Shown here in pieces: positions 35,326 through 42,846 of a stretch of DNA of 64,000 nucleotides. Position numbers and translations under genes: made by a program. Source of the stretch: Hymenobacter frigidus (GTDB lineage: Bacteria; Bacteroidota; Bacteroidia; Cytophagales; Hymenobacteraceae); assembly GCF_014640435.1 (NCBI RefSeq), contig NZ_BMGY01000017.1:22039-86038 (forward strand), given 5' to 3'. A model generated the notes under the pieces. That model saw nothing but the letters and a program-made list of their open reading frames with translations. It was not told where the DNA came from and ran no database searches. How positions within the stretch are numbered: the first letter of the stretch is position 1; the number at the start of each line of letters is the position of its first letter.

Positions 35326-35995
35326 ACTGTTCGGCCCAATAATCAGCCAGCCGCGTGGGTTCGGGCAGCTTGTAGCCGCGCAGGCAGGCCAGTGTGAGGC
35401 GGGTGGCCGTGGCTTGGTCGCAGCGGTGGCCGGGGCTCACGAACAGCGGCAGCACCTTGTCTTTACTCCGGATGACTTCGCCAATCAGCTCACCGGTTTT
35501 GGCGTCGGTGAGGGGCGAAATACTCCCGCGCTCATTGCCAGGCTCCACAAAGGTGCCCGTCAGCTTCTGCTTGGCTACGCCGAACGTGGGCACGTCGAGG
35601 AGCACGCCGAGGTGCGCGGCAATGCCCATGCGGCGCGGATGCGCAATGCCGTGGCCGTCGACCATAATCACGTCGGGCTTGTTTTCGAGCTTGGCGAAGG
35701 CGTGAATAACGTTTGGCGCTTCGCGGAAGGACAGAAAGCCCGGCACGTAAGGCATGTCTACGGGACCGTAGTTGTAGACCTTCTCTACCAGTTCCAACGA
35801 AGGAAATTTCAGCACTACGAACACCGATAAAATCGTGTCGGGGGTGGGAAACGAGGAGTCGCAGCCGGCAATGAGGTGCGGCTCCCGTGTTAGGGGCTCG
35901 GTGCGCACGCGCTGGCGCATGTCGTGCTGCTGTTGGGTGAGGCTGCGGACGAGGGCGGGGTCGGGTGGGGGGCTGGGCGGGCGGTAGTAGGCCAT
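35306..35995 (-). CDS. nfi: Endonuclease V (deoxyinosine-specific)
   Basis: Endonuclease V nicks DNA 3' of deoxyinosine and starts repair of deaminated adenine. The 229 residues include the catalytic D46 in IAGCDSSFP, the YVPGFLSFREAP substrate loop, and VDGHGIAHPRRMGIAAHLG. ATG 35995 (MAYYRPPSP) was chosen; a much longer in-frame reading exists but runs antisense to the DUF1990-like gene. It is divergent from that gene and its 3' end overlaps the GluQ-like gene by 20 nt. Confidence 0.94.
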   Translation of the reverse strand: MAYYRPPSPPPDPALVRSLTQQQHDMRQRVRTEPLTREPHLIAGCDSSFPTPDTILSVFVVLKFPSLELVEKVYNYGPVDMPYVPGFLSFREAPNVIHAFAKLENKPDVIMVDGHGIAHPRRMGIAAHLGVLLDVPTFGVAKQKLTGTFVEPGNERGSISPLTDAKTGELIGEVIRSKDKVLPLFVSPGHRCDQATATRLTLACLRGYKLPEPTRLADYWAEQFKKEVR

Positions 35996-36088
35996 GAGCG
36001 AGGTGGCGGCGGAAAAGGAACGAATGAGCGGCTGTGGTATCTTCCGGCGACGCCGGACGTACACGGCTGGTACGTTTTCTCTTCGGCC

Positions 36089-36679
36089 ATGTCTGATTCC
36101 TCCGCCACTTCGCCCCCCGAGCAACCGGTGGCCATTGGCTCCGGCCCGCTGCTGGAGCGTCGCTATTTTATTGATGTAGCCCGCGCCCGCCTTTCGCCGG
36201 CACAGCTGGTAAGCGCCCTGAAAGCCGACCTGCCGAGCTTTTCGCCCGGGCTGCTGGCCAACTTTGAGCGCAAAGCCGGTCAGGAAGGCTCTCTGGAAGT
36301 AGGCGATGAATTTCACATCACCATCCTCGGGCCCTGGAATGGCAGCGTGCGCGTGACCGGGGTGGGCACCACTTTCCTTGAGTTCGTAACCCTGGAAGGT
36401 CACCCTGAGGCCGGCCGCATCCGCTTCGAGGCGCACTATTTGAATGAAGACCCCGGCGTGCTGCGTTTCGAAATCCGGTCCTGGGCGCGCTCGCGCGATG
36501 GGCTGGTGGCCTTTGCCTACGACACGCTGGGCGGGGGCAAGCTGATGCAGCAAGCCACCTGGACGGAGTTTTGCCACCGCGTGGCCCACGTGAGCGGCGG
36601 CCAGGCCCTCGCCAATGTTGTTGTAGAAACCACCCGGCACGACGAAGCCGGCCACACCCAGCAATCCCGTTGTGAATAA
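36089..36679 (+). CDS. DUF1990-like protein (first of a pair)
   Basis: The 196-residue protein resembles the DUF1990 family. It has the start GPLLERRYFIDVARARLS, a mid-region of hydrophobic strands (EFHITILGPWNGSVRVTGVG), and the closing RSWARSRDGLVAFAYDTLGG and MQQATWTEFCHRV. The function of the family is unknown. ATG 36089 gives a start before the conserved part. Its 3' end overlaps the next gene by 8 nt. No signal peptide is present. Confidence 0.72.
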   Translation: MSDSSATSPPEQPVAIGSGPLLERRYFIDVARARLSPAQLVSALKADLPSFSPGLLANFERKAGQEGSLEVGDEFHITILGPWNGSVRVTGVGTTFLEFVTLEGHPEAGRIRFEAHYLNEDPGVLRFEIRSWARSRDGLVAFAYDTLGGGKLMQQATWTEFCHRVAHVSGGQALANVVVETTRHDEAGHTQQSRCE

Positions 36680-37385
36680 TTCCCCTGTCCTACCTGCTAC
36701 CGCCTCATCCGGCGCGACGCCACCGCTTTGGGAGCAGTACCGCGCCCGCCTCGATGCCTATAGTGACGTCGAAGTCAACTACGATTTCAGCCGCCAGAAA
36801 GAATACACCAGCGCCACTGGCTGGCGTATCGACGACTACGAAACCGACCTGCCCGCCGAAGCGCCCGGCCCGCCCGAAGCCGCCGGCTCCTTCGCCGCCG
36901 CGCAGGACGTGCTGCGCCGCTACGCCTTCCCGCCGCCCGACCTCATCACCGGCATTTTCAGGCCCGATGGCCCGCTCGAAAACCGTATTATGCTGCTGCG
37001 GGCGCAGTTTCTGTTCTTCAAATTTTACTTCGGCGTGCGGGTGAGCGAAGTGACCGATGAAGCTGCCCGCGCCAGTCCCGCCGGCCCTGCCGGGTCGCAC
37101 CCGGAGCGGGTGTGGGGCTACGGCTACCGCACCCTCGAAGGCCACTTCGAGCGCGGCCAGATTGACTTCACCATTCACAAAAACCTGACTACTGGCGCAG
37201 TGCAGTTTCGCATCCACGCGGTATCGCAGCCGGGGCAGATTCGCAACCCGTTTTACTGGGTGGGATTTAAGCTGTTCGGGCGCACGCTGCAGCGTAAATT
37301 TGCCCGCGAGTCGCTACGGCGCATGCAGGAACTGGTGACGGCGGCTTTAGCCGATGAAACCCCAATACCCGTGGCAACTTTGTAG
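36672..37385 (+). CDS. DUF1990-family protein (second of a pair)
   Basis: The 237-residue protein shows the DUF1990 hallmarks: GWRIDDYETDLPAEAPG, AQDVLRRYAFPPPDLITG, RIMLLRAQFLFFKFYFGVRV, and VWGYGYRTLEGHFERGQIDF near the C-terminus. The function is unknown. The GTG start lies inside the preceding gene (8-nt overlap), so the two are coupled. The two proteins look related but differ enough that they may form a heteromeric pair; this is inference. Its stop is 6 nt from the stop of the convergent DUF3817 gene. Confidence 0.78.
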   Translation: MNNSPVLPATASSGATPPLWEQYRARLDAYSDVEVNYDFSRQKEYTSATGWRIDDYETDLPAEAPGPPEAAGSFAAAQDVLRRYAFPPPDLITGIFRPDGPLENRIMLLRAQFLFFKFYFGVRVSEVTDEAARASPAGPAGSHPERVWGYGYRTLEGHFERGQIDFTIHKNLTTGAVQFRIHAVSQPGQIRNPFYWVGFKLFGRTLQRKFARESLRRMQELVTAALADETPIPVATL

Positions 37386-37391
37386 GTGCAC

Positions 37392-37697
37392 TTAATGAAA
37401 CAAACGCCGGTCAGCCCAGAACGTGCCGAACGGTACCACCGACGCTGCCAGCGCCAGCGCCGTTTTTCCGAATGACCAGCGCCGCTCAACGGCCATCGCC
37501 ACCACCAACAGCACGTATAGCACAAATAGCAGGCCGTGCGCCATGCCCACGTAGCGCACCGCCGCCGGCTGGCCCGCCAGATACTTCAGCGGCATGGCAA
37601 TGCCCAGCAAGACCAACAACGACACACCTTCCAAAAAACCAATCAGCCGCAGGCGGCCCAGCGAGGTAAGAAACAAATGACCGGGGGTGAGGGACAT
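37392..37697 (-). CDS. DUF3817-type small integral membrane protein
   Basis: The 101 residues contain three membrane segments: LRLIGFLEGVSLLVLLGIAM, VRYVGMAHGLLFVLYVLLVV, and FGKTALALAASVVPFGTFW. The pattern LIGFLEGVSLLVLL ... GMAHG ... PFGTFWADRRL is that of DUF3817. The function is not known. ATG 37697 is supported by a full TACCTTTG promoter box 25 nt upstream. Confidence 0.85.
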   Translation of the reverse strand: MSLTPGHLFLTSLGRLRLIGFLEGVSLLVLLGIAMPLKYLAGQPAAVRYVGMAHGLLFVLYVLLVVAMAVERRWSFGKTALALAASVVPFGTFWADRRLFH

Positions 37698-37721
37698 AGC
37701 AAGACGCGTAGGATAAGGCCA

Positions 37722-37729
37722 CAAAGGTA
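37722..37729 (-). promoter_or_regulatory. Predicted -7 promoter box of the DUF3817 gene
   Basis: The minus strand reads TACCTTTG, a full match, giving a leader of about 18 nt. Confidence 0.55.
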
Positions 37730-37883
37730 CCCCGCACTTTTCTGCCCTGTCCCGTAAACCTTCGCCAACTGGTCTGGTTTGCCCACCTCATGCTTCCAGC
37801 TTCCAGGCATTCGGGGGCCAGCGCCTGCGGCACGGCCTTCGTGCCAACTCATCATTTACCTCAACACCCTTAATCCCTTTAGA

Positions 37884-38936
37884 ATGCTTCCTACTAAAGC
37901 TTACGCGGCTCCGGCCGTAAGTGCACCTCTGGCCCCGTTCAATTTCGAGCGCCGCGAAGTTGGTCCGCACGATGTTCTTATTGATATTCAGTTCTGTGGC
38001 GTGTGCCACTCCGATTTGCACCAAGTGCGCGACGAATGGGGCGGGTCCATTTTCCCAATGGTGCCCGGCCACGAAATTGTGGGCCGCGTGACCAAGGTGG
38101 GCGACCACGTCAAGAACTTCAAAGTGGGCGATATCGCGGGTGTGGGTTGCATGGTCGACTCCTGCCGCACCTGCCCCAGCTGCCTCGATGGCCTGGAGCA
38201 GTACTGCGAAACCACCGGCATGGTGGGCACCTATGGCGCTACCGAAAAAGAAACCGGCCGGCCTACCTACGGTGGCTACTCCAGCCAGATTGTGGTAGAT
38301 GAAAAATACACCCTGAAAGTGTCAGAGAAGCTGGACTTGGCCCGCGTGGCCCCGCTGCTCTGCGCCGGCATCACCACCTACTCGCCGCTGCGCCAGTGGA
38401 AAGTAGGCCCCGGCCACCGCGTAGGCGTGATGGGTCTCGGTGGCCTCGGCCACATGGCCGTGAAAATCGCCGCCGCGATGGGGGCTGAAGTAACCGTGCT
38501 CAGCACCTCACCCAATAAAGAGGCAGATGCCAAGGAGTTGGGCGCCCATAAGTTCATCGTAACCAAGGACAAAGACCAGCTGAAGTCGGTGACTAACTAC
38601 TTCGACTTTATCATCAACACCGTGTCGGCCCCGCTCGACCTGGCCGCTTACCTAAACCTGCTGCGCCGCGACGGCACCATGATTCTGCTGGGCGTGCCGC
38701 CCGAAGCGCCTCAGGTTCATGCTTTCAACCTCATTGCCAAGCGCCGCCGCATCGCCGGCTCGCTCATCGGAGGCATTGCCGAAACCCAGGAAATGCTGGA
38801 CTTCTGCGCCGAGCACAACATCGTGTCCGACATCGAACTCATCGACATTAAGGACATCAACGAAGCCTACGAGCGCATGCTGAAAGGCGACGTGAAGTAC
38901 CGCTTCGTGATTGACTTGGCCACGCTGAACAACTAA
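37884..38936 (+). CDS. Zinc-dependent alcohol dehydrogenase (NADP-type, CAD-like)
   Basis: The 350 residues match the medium-chain dehydrogenase family. The catalytic zinc site has FCGVCHSDLHQV and PGHEIVGRV, and the structural zinc site has CRTCPSCLDGLEQYC. The cofactor motif is GLGGLGHMAVKIA. The best fit is the cinnamyl-alcohol-dehydrogenase/YahK group that reduces aldehydes with NADPH. ATG 37884 begins MLPTKAYAAP, a common start in this group. It is single and followed by a terminator. Confidence 0.93.
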   Translation: MLPTKAYAAPAVSAPLAPFNFERREVGPHDVLIDIQFCGVCHSDLHQVRDEWGGSIFPMVPGHEIVGRVTKVGDHVKNFKVGDIAGVGCMVDSCRTCPSCLDGLEQYCETTGMVGTYGATEKETGRPTYGGYSSQIVVDEKYTLKVSEKLDLARVAPLLCAGITTYSPLRQWKVGPGHRVGVMGLGGLGHMAVKIAAAMGAEVTVLSTSPNKEADAKELGAHKFIVTKDKDQLKSVTNYFDFIINTVSAPLDLAAYLNLLRRDGTMILLGVPPEAPQVHAFNLIAKRRRIAGSLIGGIAETQEMLDFCAEHNIVSDIELIDIKDINEAYERMLKGDVKYRFVIDLATLNN

Positions 38937-38959
38937 GCGCTCGAATCTATATCGCAAGC

Positions 38960-38996
38960 AAATGGCCGACTTTCCGCGAGGAAGGTCGGCCATTTT
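38960..38996 (+). terminator. Terminator after the alcohol dehydrogenase gene
   Basis: AAATGGCCGACTTT pairs with AAGGTCGGCCATTT, followed by a short T-tract; it could also serve the convergent delta-60 gene. Confidence 0.8.
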
Positions 38997-39011
38997 TAGT
39001 TTTCAGGCGGG

Positions 39012-41588
39012 CTATTCAACGGCGAAGCGCTGGCGCACGATGCCCACGGCGGTGGGCACGCTCAATAGGTACACCCCGGGAGCCAGGCCGTGTAAGGGCA
39101 GGCGGTCGGTGGTGCGGGCCAGCGCCCAGCGGCGCACGGTGCGCCCCTGCAGGTCGGCCAGGGTGGCCGGGCCGGTGGGCTGGGCGGGCAGAAGTACGCT
39201 AATCTGCTCGTGAGCGGGGTTGGGAAATACCTCGGCCAGCGGGGTGGAGGCGCTGCTGCGCACTGCCAGCACCGTGTTTGCAAGGCGGGCCAACCCGAAG
39301 CGCGGTTGCCCGGCTACACTGGTGAAGTCGCCGCTGAGCACAATGGCATTGGTGCCGGGCTGAATGTAAACGAATGCCGACGCGGGCGAAAACGACTCGT
39401 TTCCTATTAATACTGGCTGAAAACCAGTGTCGAAGCTGCCCGTAGTGGTCAAGCGTACCAGCCGCTCGGTTTGCGAAGTAGCCCCGGGAGCCACCACAAT
39501 CAGCTTGCCGTCGGGCTGCTCTACTAGCGTGCGGGCGGCGCTGGCCGCCGTGAAGCCTGGGTCGGGTGCGCCGTTGGGTAGCAATCGTACTAAGCCAAAG
39601 GGAGCTGCCTGGCCATTGAACGTCGTGAAGTTGCCATTCGCCAAAATGTTGCCGCTGGCTAATGCAATGATGCTGAACACCGAGCTGGGGCCGCCCCCCG
39701 AACCAATCGAAAACGTGTTGTCGATGTTGCCATCTGGGTTGAGGCGAGCCACGTAGCTGCGGTTGGCATCGTTCCACAGCACCAGGGTCTGGCCGCTGGC
39801 CAGACCCACGGCATGCCGAAATCCTGCCGTATTGCCCACGCCCATGCTTGGCACCTGCCACACGGCGGATGTAGGCGGAGCAAATTGAATGTTGAGCGAA
39901 CCATCAGCCAGTAGGCGCGCCACGTACGTCCGGGGTATGCCATTCACTTTGCTGAAGGTGCCGGCTACCAGCACGCCCCCGCCCGGGTGGATGGTGATAT
40001 TGCTTGCCCCCGCGCAGCAAGGTGGATACGGACGGCTCCACCCAAGTTCTGCCGCGGCAAATGCCGGGTCGAATGTGCCGTTGGCCAGCACGCGGCGGAC
40101 CACGGCGGTGCTGTCGGTGTTCTGGTAGGTGCCGTAAAACGTGCCGTCGGCCTGCGGGAAGGCATTGTAGAAGTAGTTGCCGCCATTGGTTCGGATAACA
40201 GCAGGAGGGAGCGTTGCCAGCGAGTTGTAGCTGCCGTTGGCGTTGATGCGATGGAAGCGTGGGTAGCCCTGGCTGCCCACCGCCTGGCCGTTGAAGTTGG
40301 TTAAGATGGGAGAGCTAAGCAGAAGCTGCCCGTTATTTTGTGCAACAAGCTGGCCAGAGGCAACCGTTTCCAGGAGCAGGATATAGCTGGCATCAACGGC
40401 ACCGTTGGCCTGCAGGCGTGCTAAGCCGCTGTTGCTCACCCCGCCGAAATCACTGAAAAAACCGGCCACTAGGTATTGGCCATTGGTGAGCTCCACTACG
40501 CTCATCATGGTGCCGGCGCCGCCCCCGCCCGCCGCAAAAGCGGCATCAACTGTGCCAGCCGTGCTCAGCCGAGCCAAGCTGAAGCGGCTAATTCCGCCAA
40601 GCGAGCCAAAACTACCCGATACCAAGACGCTGCCATCGGCGCGGAGGCCAAGGCCAAACACTATCCCGTTGGAAGAAACGCGGGCAAAAGCTGGGTCTAG
40701 AGCGCCCGTTGGCAGCAAGCGCGCCACGACGCTGCCCCCGTTGGCTTGGCTCGTGAGGGTGGTGCCCCCCACGATGAGCTTACCATCGGACTGCTGCACC
40801 ATGTCGAATACAAACGCATAGCTGAGCAGCGGCGAAACAAACGAAGCATCGCGGCTACCGGTGGGCGTGAGGCGAACGATGGCCGGGCCCGCCTGCCCAC
40901 CTACCGTATCGAATTGACCAGCCGCCACGATGTTTCCATCAGGCTGCACGATGATTCTGCGGACCTGGCCGTAGCCACCCGGTGCCGAATTGACAAATCC
41001 GCCGCCGGTGGCGAAGGTGGCATCGAGTTGGCCGCTGGGCAGTAGCCGAACGAGCCCTTTGGTGGGCTGTCCGTTGAAGGTAGAAGACAGTTCGCCGCCC
41101 ACTAGAATCTTGCCATCGGCTTGCACGGCAATGCTGTGAATGCTCCCGCTGCGCCACCCAGTTCCGCCCGCGCCGAAGGAAGAATCCAAGCTGCCATCGG
41201 GGTTGAGGCGTATTAGCTGCTGCGCGGGCGCACCATTGTAACTGCCAAAGTAGTATTCTGCCCCAAGCAGAATTTTGCCATCGGGTTGCAGCGCCAGCGC
41301 GGCAATGTTGCCGCTGGGTCCGCTGCCGGCTCGGGTCCGGAACGTCAGGTCGGGGCTGCCATCGGCATTAAGCCGGGCTAGCCGCGGCGATGCCTGCCCA
41401 TTCATCAACTGAAAACTGCCACTGATAAGCACTTTTCCGTCGGGCTGCTTGAGGGTGGTGAGGATGCCGCCACCAGGACTGGTGAGCTGGCTGGGGGCGA
41501 AGCTGGGGTCGAGCACTTGGCCGACCGCGGCCGTCCCGGGGCTGAGCAATAGGACAACACCAACCAAGAAGAGGTAGAGAAAACGCAT
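39012..41588 (-). CDS. Secreted delta-60 repeat protein with type IX sorting domain
   Basis: The 858-residue protein has a signal peptide (MRFLYLFLVGVVLLLSPG). About a dozen delta-60 repeats follow (pattern QPDGKxLxxGxF ... RLNxDGSxDxxF), which are predicted to form a beta-propeller. The C-terminal roughly 75 residues are a type IX sorting domain: VFPNPAHEQISVLL, a mid-strand LADLQGRTVRRW and a final GVYLLSV ... RQRFAVE. It is therefore a probable PorU/PorV substrate displayed on the cell surface or released. The ligand is unknown. It is monocistronic; its 5' neighbour is the exonuclease gene 100 nt away. Confidence 0.9.
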   Translation of the reverse strand: MRFLYLFLVGVVLLLSPGTAAVGQVLDPSFAPSQLTSPGGGILTTLKQPDGKVLISGSFQLMNGQASPRLARLNADGSPDLTFRTRAGSGPSGNIAALALQPDGKILLGAEYYFGSYNGAPAQQLIRLNPDGSLDSSFGAGGTGWRSGSIHSIAVQADGKILVGGELSSTFNGQPTKGLVRLLPSGQLDATFATGGGFVNSAPGGYGQVRRIIVQPDGNIVAAGQFDTVGGQAGPAIVRLTPTGSRDASFVSPLLSYAFVFDMVQQSDGKLIVGGTTLTSQANGGSVVARLLPTGALDPAFARVSSNGIVFGLGLRADGSVLVSGSFGSLGGISRFSLARLSTAGTVDAAFAAGGGGAGTMMSVVELTNGQYLVAGFFSDFGGVSNSGLARLQANGAVDASYILLLETVASGQLVAQNNGQLLLSSPILTNFNGQAVGSQGYPRFHRINANGSYNSLATLPPAVIRTNGGNYFYNAFPQADGTFYGTYQNTDSTAVVRRVLANGTFDPAFAAAELGWSRPYPPCCAGASNITIHPGGGVLVAGTFSKVNGIPRTYVARLLADGSLNIQFAPPTSAVWQVPSMGVGNTAGFRHAVGLASGQTLVLWNDANRSYVARLNPDGNIDNTFSIGSGGGPSSVFSIIALASGNILANGNFTTFNGQAAPFGLVRLLPNGAPDPGFTAASAARTLVEQPDGKLIVVAPGATSQTERLVRLTTTGSFDTGFQPVLIGNESFSPASAFVYIQPGTNAIVLSGDFTSVAGQPRFGLARLANTVLAVRSSASTPLAEVFPNPAHEQISVLLPAQPTGPATLADLQGRTVRRWALARTTDRLPLHGLAPGVYLLSVPTAVGIVRQRFAVE

Positions 41589-41688
41589 AGTCCGGAAAGG
41601 AAGGGAAGGAATAGAAAAAGGAGAAGCAGCCCGTTCTGCGAGAAATAGCGGAAAGGGGGACTATGATAAAATTTTGGTGCAGTCAGCG

Positions 41689-42486
41689 CTACACCACGCG
41701 CCGCATGGGCACGGCGGCCTCGTCGGCATACACCACGTGCTCGTCGCGGAAAGGCTCTTCGCCCCGGAATTTCTGCAGGACGCGGGCTGTGGTGATGATG
41801 TCCTTCTGGCAATACCGGGCAATGCGCGCCAGGTCGTTTTCTTCCCAGTATACCCGCGCCACGTCGGCCCCGGCGATGTCGTCTTTGGGCGTGGGGACGC
41901 CGAAAATGGCGGCCAGCAGGTTGAGGGAAGTGTAGGATTTCCGGTCGCCGAATTTCCACAGCTCCATGGTGTCGTGGTGTGGGATTTCCCAGGGCTTTTT
42001 GCCGGCCATGTCGAGCTGCGGGGGAAGCTGCAGGCCGTTGATGAGCAGGCGGCGGCCGAGGTAGGGAAAGTCGAACTCCTTACCATTGTGGGCGCAGAGG
42101 GTAAACTTGGGCTTGTGCGTGAGCAGGTCGGCAAAGTCGCGCAGCATCTGCTTCTCATCGTGGTCGGCGAAGCTTTTCACCCGGAAGCGCCACAGCTCTT
42201 CCTCCTTATCGAGGACAAAATACCCGACCGAGATGCACACCACTTTGCCAAACTCGGCATAGATGCCGGCTTGTTTGAACAGGCTGGCGGCGGTGAGGTG
42301 GTCGGGCAGGGGCTCGGCGGGTTGGGCCTGGCCCGTGTAGCCCTGCTGCCGGCGCAGGCTTTCGCTCTTGTGCTCCCAGAGGTGGCGCAGCATCTCGTCG
42401 AGGTTGTCGTGGCAGCCCACGCAGGGCACGGTTTCAATGTCGATAACGAAGAGCTGGTCGAGCGGCGTGCGGTGGAGGTGCTGCAT
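41689..42486 (-). CDS. 3'-5' exonuclease (DnaQ/PolB-like fold)
   Basis: The 265-residue protein has the RNase-H-like exonuclease motifs: D16 and E18 in FVIDIETVP (Exo I), AHNGKEFDFPYLGRR (Exo II) and YCQKDIITT (Exo III, YxxxD). It resembles the exonuclease domain of family B polymerases but stands alone, so it probably has a proofreading or RNA/DNA-processing role that cannot be fixed here. ATG 42486 (MQHLHRTPLDQ) was preferred over a longer reading; a TATCTTTC box lies about 31 nt upstream. Confidence 0.88.
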   Translation of the reverse strand: MQHLHRTPLDQLFVIDIETVPCVGCHDNLDEMLRHLWEHKSESLRRQQGYTGQAQPAEPLPDHLTAASLFKQAGIYAEFGKVVCISVGYFVLDKEEELWRFRVKSFADHDEKQMLRDFADLLTHKPKFTLCAHNGKEFDFPYLGRRLLINGLQLPPQLDMAGKKPWEIPHHDTMELWKFGDRKSYTSLNLLAAIFGVPTPKDDIAGADVARVYWEENDLARIARYCQKDIITTARVLQKFRGEEPFRDEHVVYADEAAVPMRRVV

Positions 42487-42846
42487 GGCAGAAGAAGCAA
42501 TAGCGGTTAGGTAGTCGAAAGATACAGATATAGACCAAAGCCAAGTGCGTTTTATCCAGAAAAAGAAGCCCCTTTTGTAACGAATCAACGGAACGGCGGT
42601 AATTATAAAAAGCCCACTCTACGGCTTTGAAGCCCCAAATGATAAACCGGGACGCCCCATATCACGCGTTGGAGCGCACCGTTCAGACACCCAAGGCACC
42701 TTTGAGACAATTATTTTGCGGTTCCAAAGTTCAGTGCCACACCTCCCTGTTTTCTCCATATTAAGCTTCGGATTATTTTACCACCCGAGGCAACCAACCC
42801 TGCCCGGTGGGCATCATTCAGCCTCCATTCTATCCCTCTTTTCTTG
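42487..42846. other. Intergenic stretch of 360 nt between divergent genes
   Basis: No gene seen. The only support is a TATCTTTC box (minus strand, 42517-42524) for the exonuclease gene. A CACCTTTG motif near 42703 is a weak promoter candidate for the outer-membrane gene. Confidence 0.5.
42517..42524 (-). promoter_or_regulatory. Predicted -7 promoter box of the exonuclease gene
   Basis: The minus strand reads TATCTTTC, one mismatch to TAnnTTTG, 31 nt before ATG 42486. Confidence 0.35.

Noticed and set aside
35996..36664. Upstream extension of endonuclease V giving a 452-codon reading
   Set aside because: The extra part is antisense to the DUF1990-like gene. The known family length fits the shorter start at 35995.
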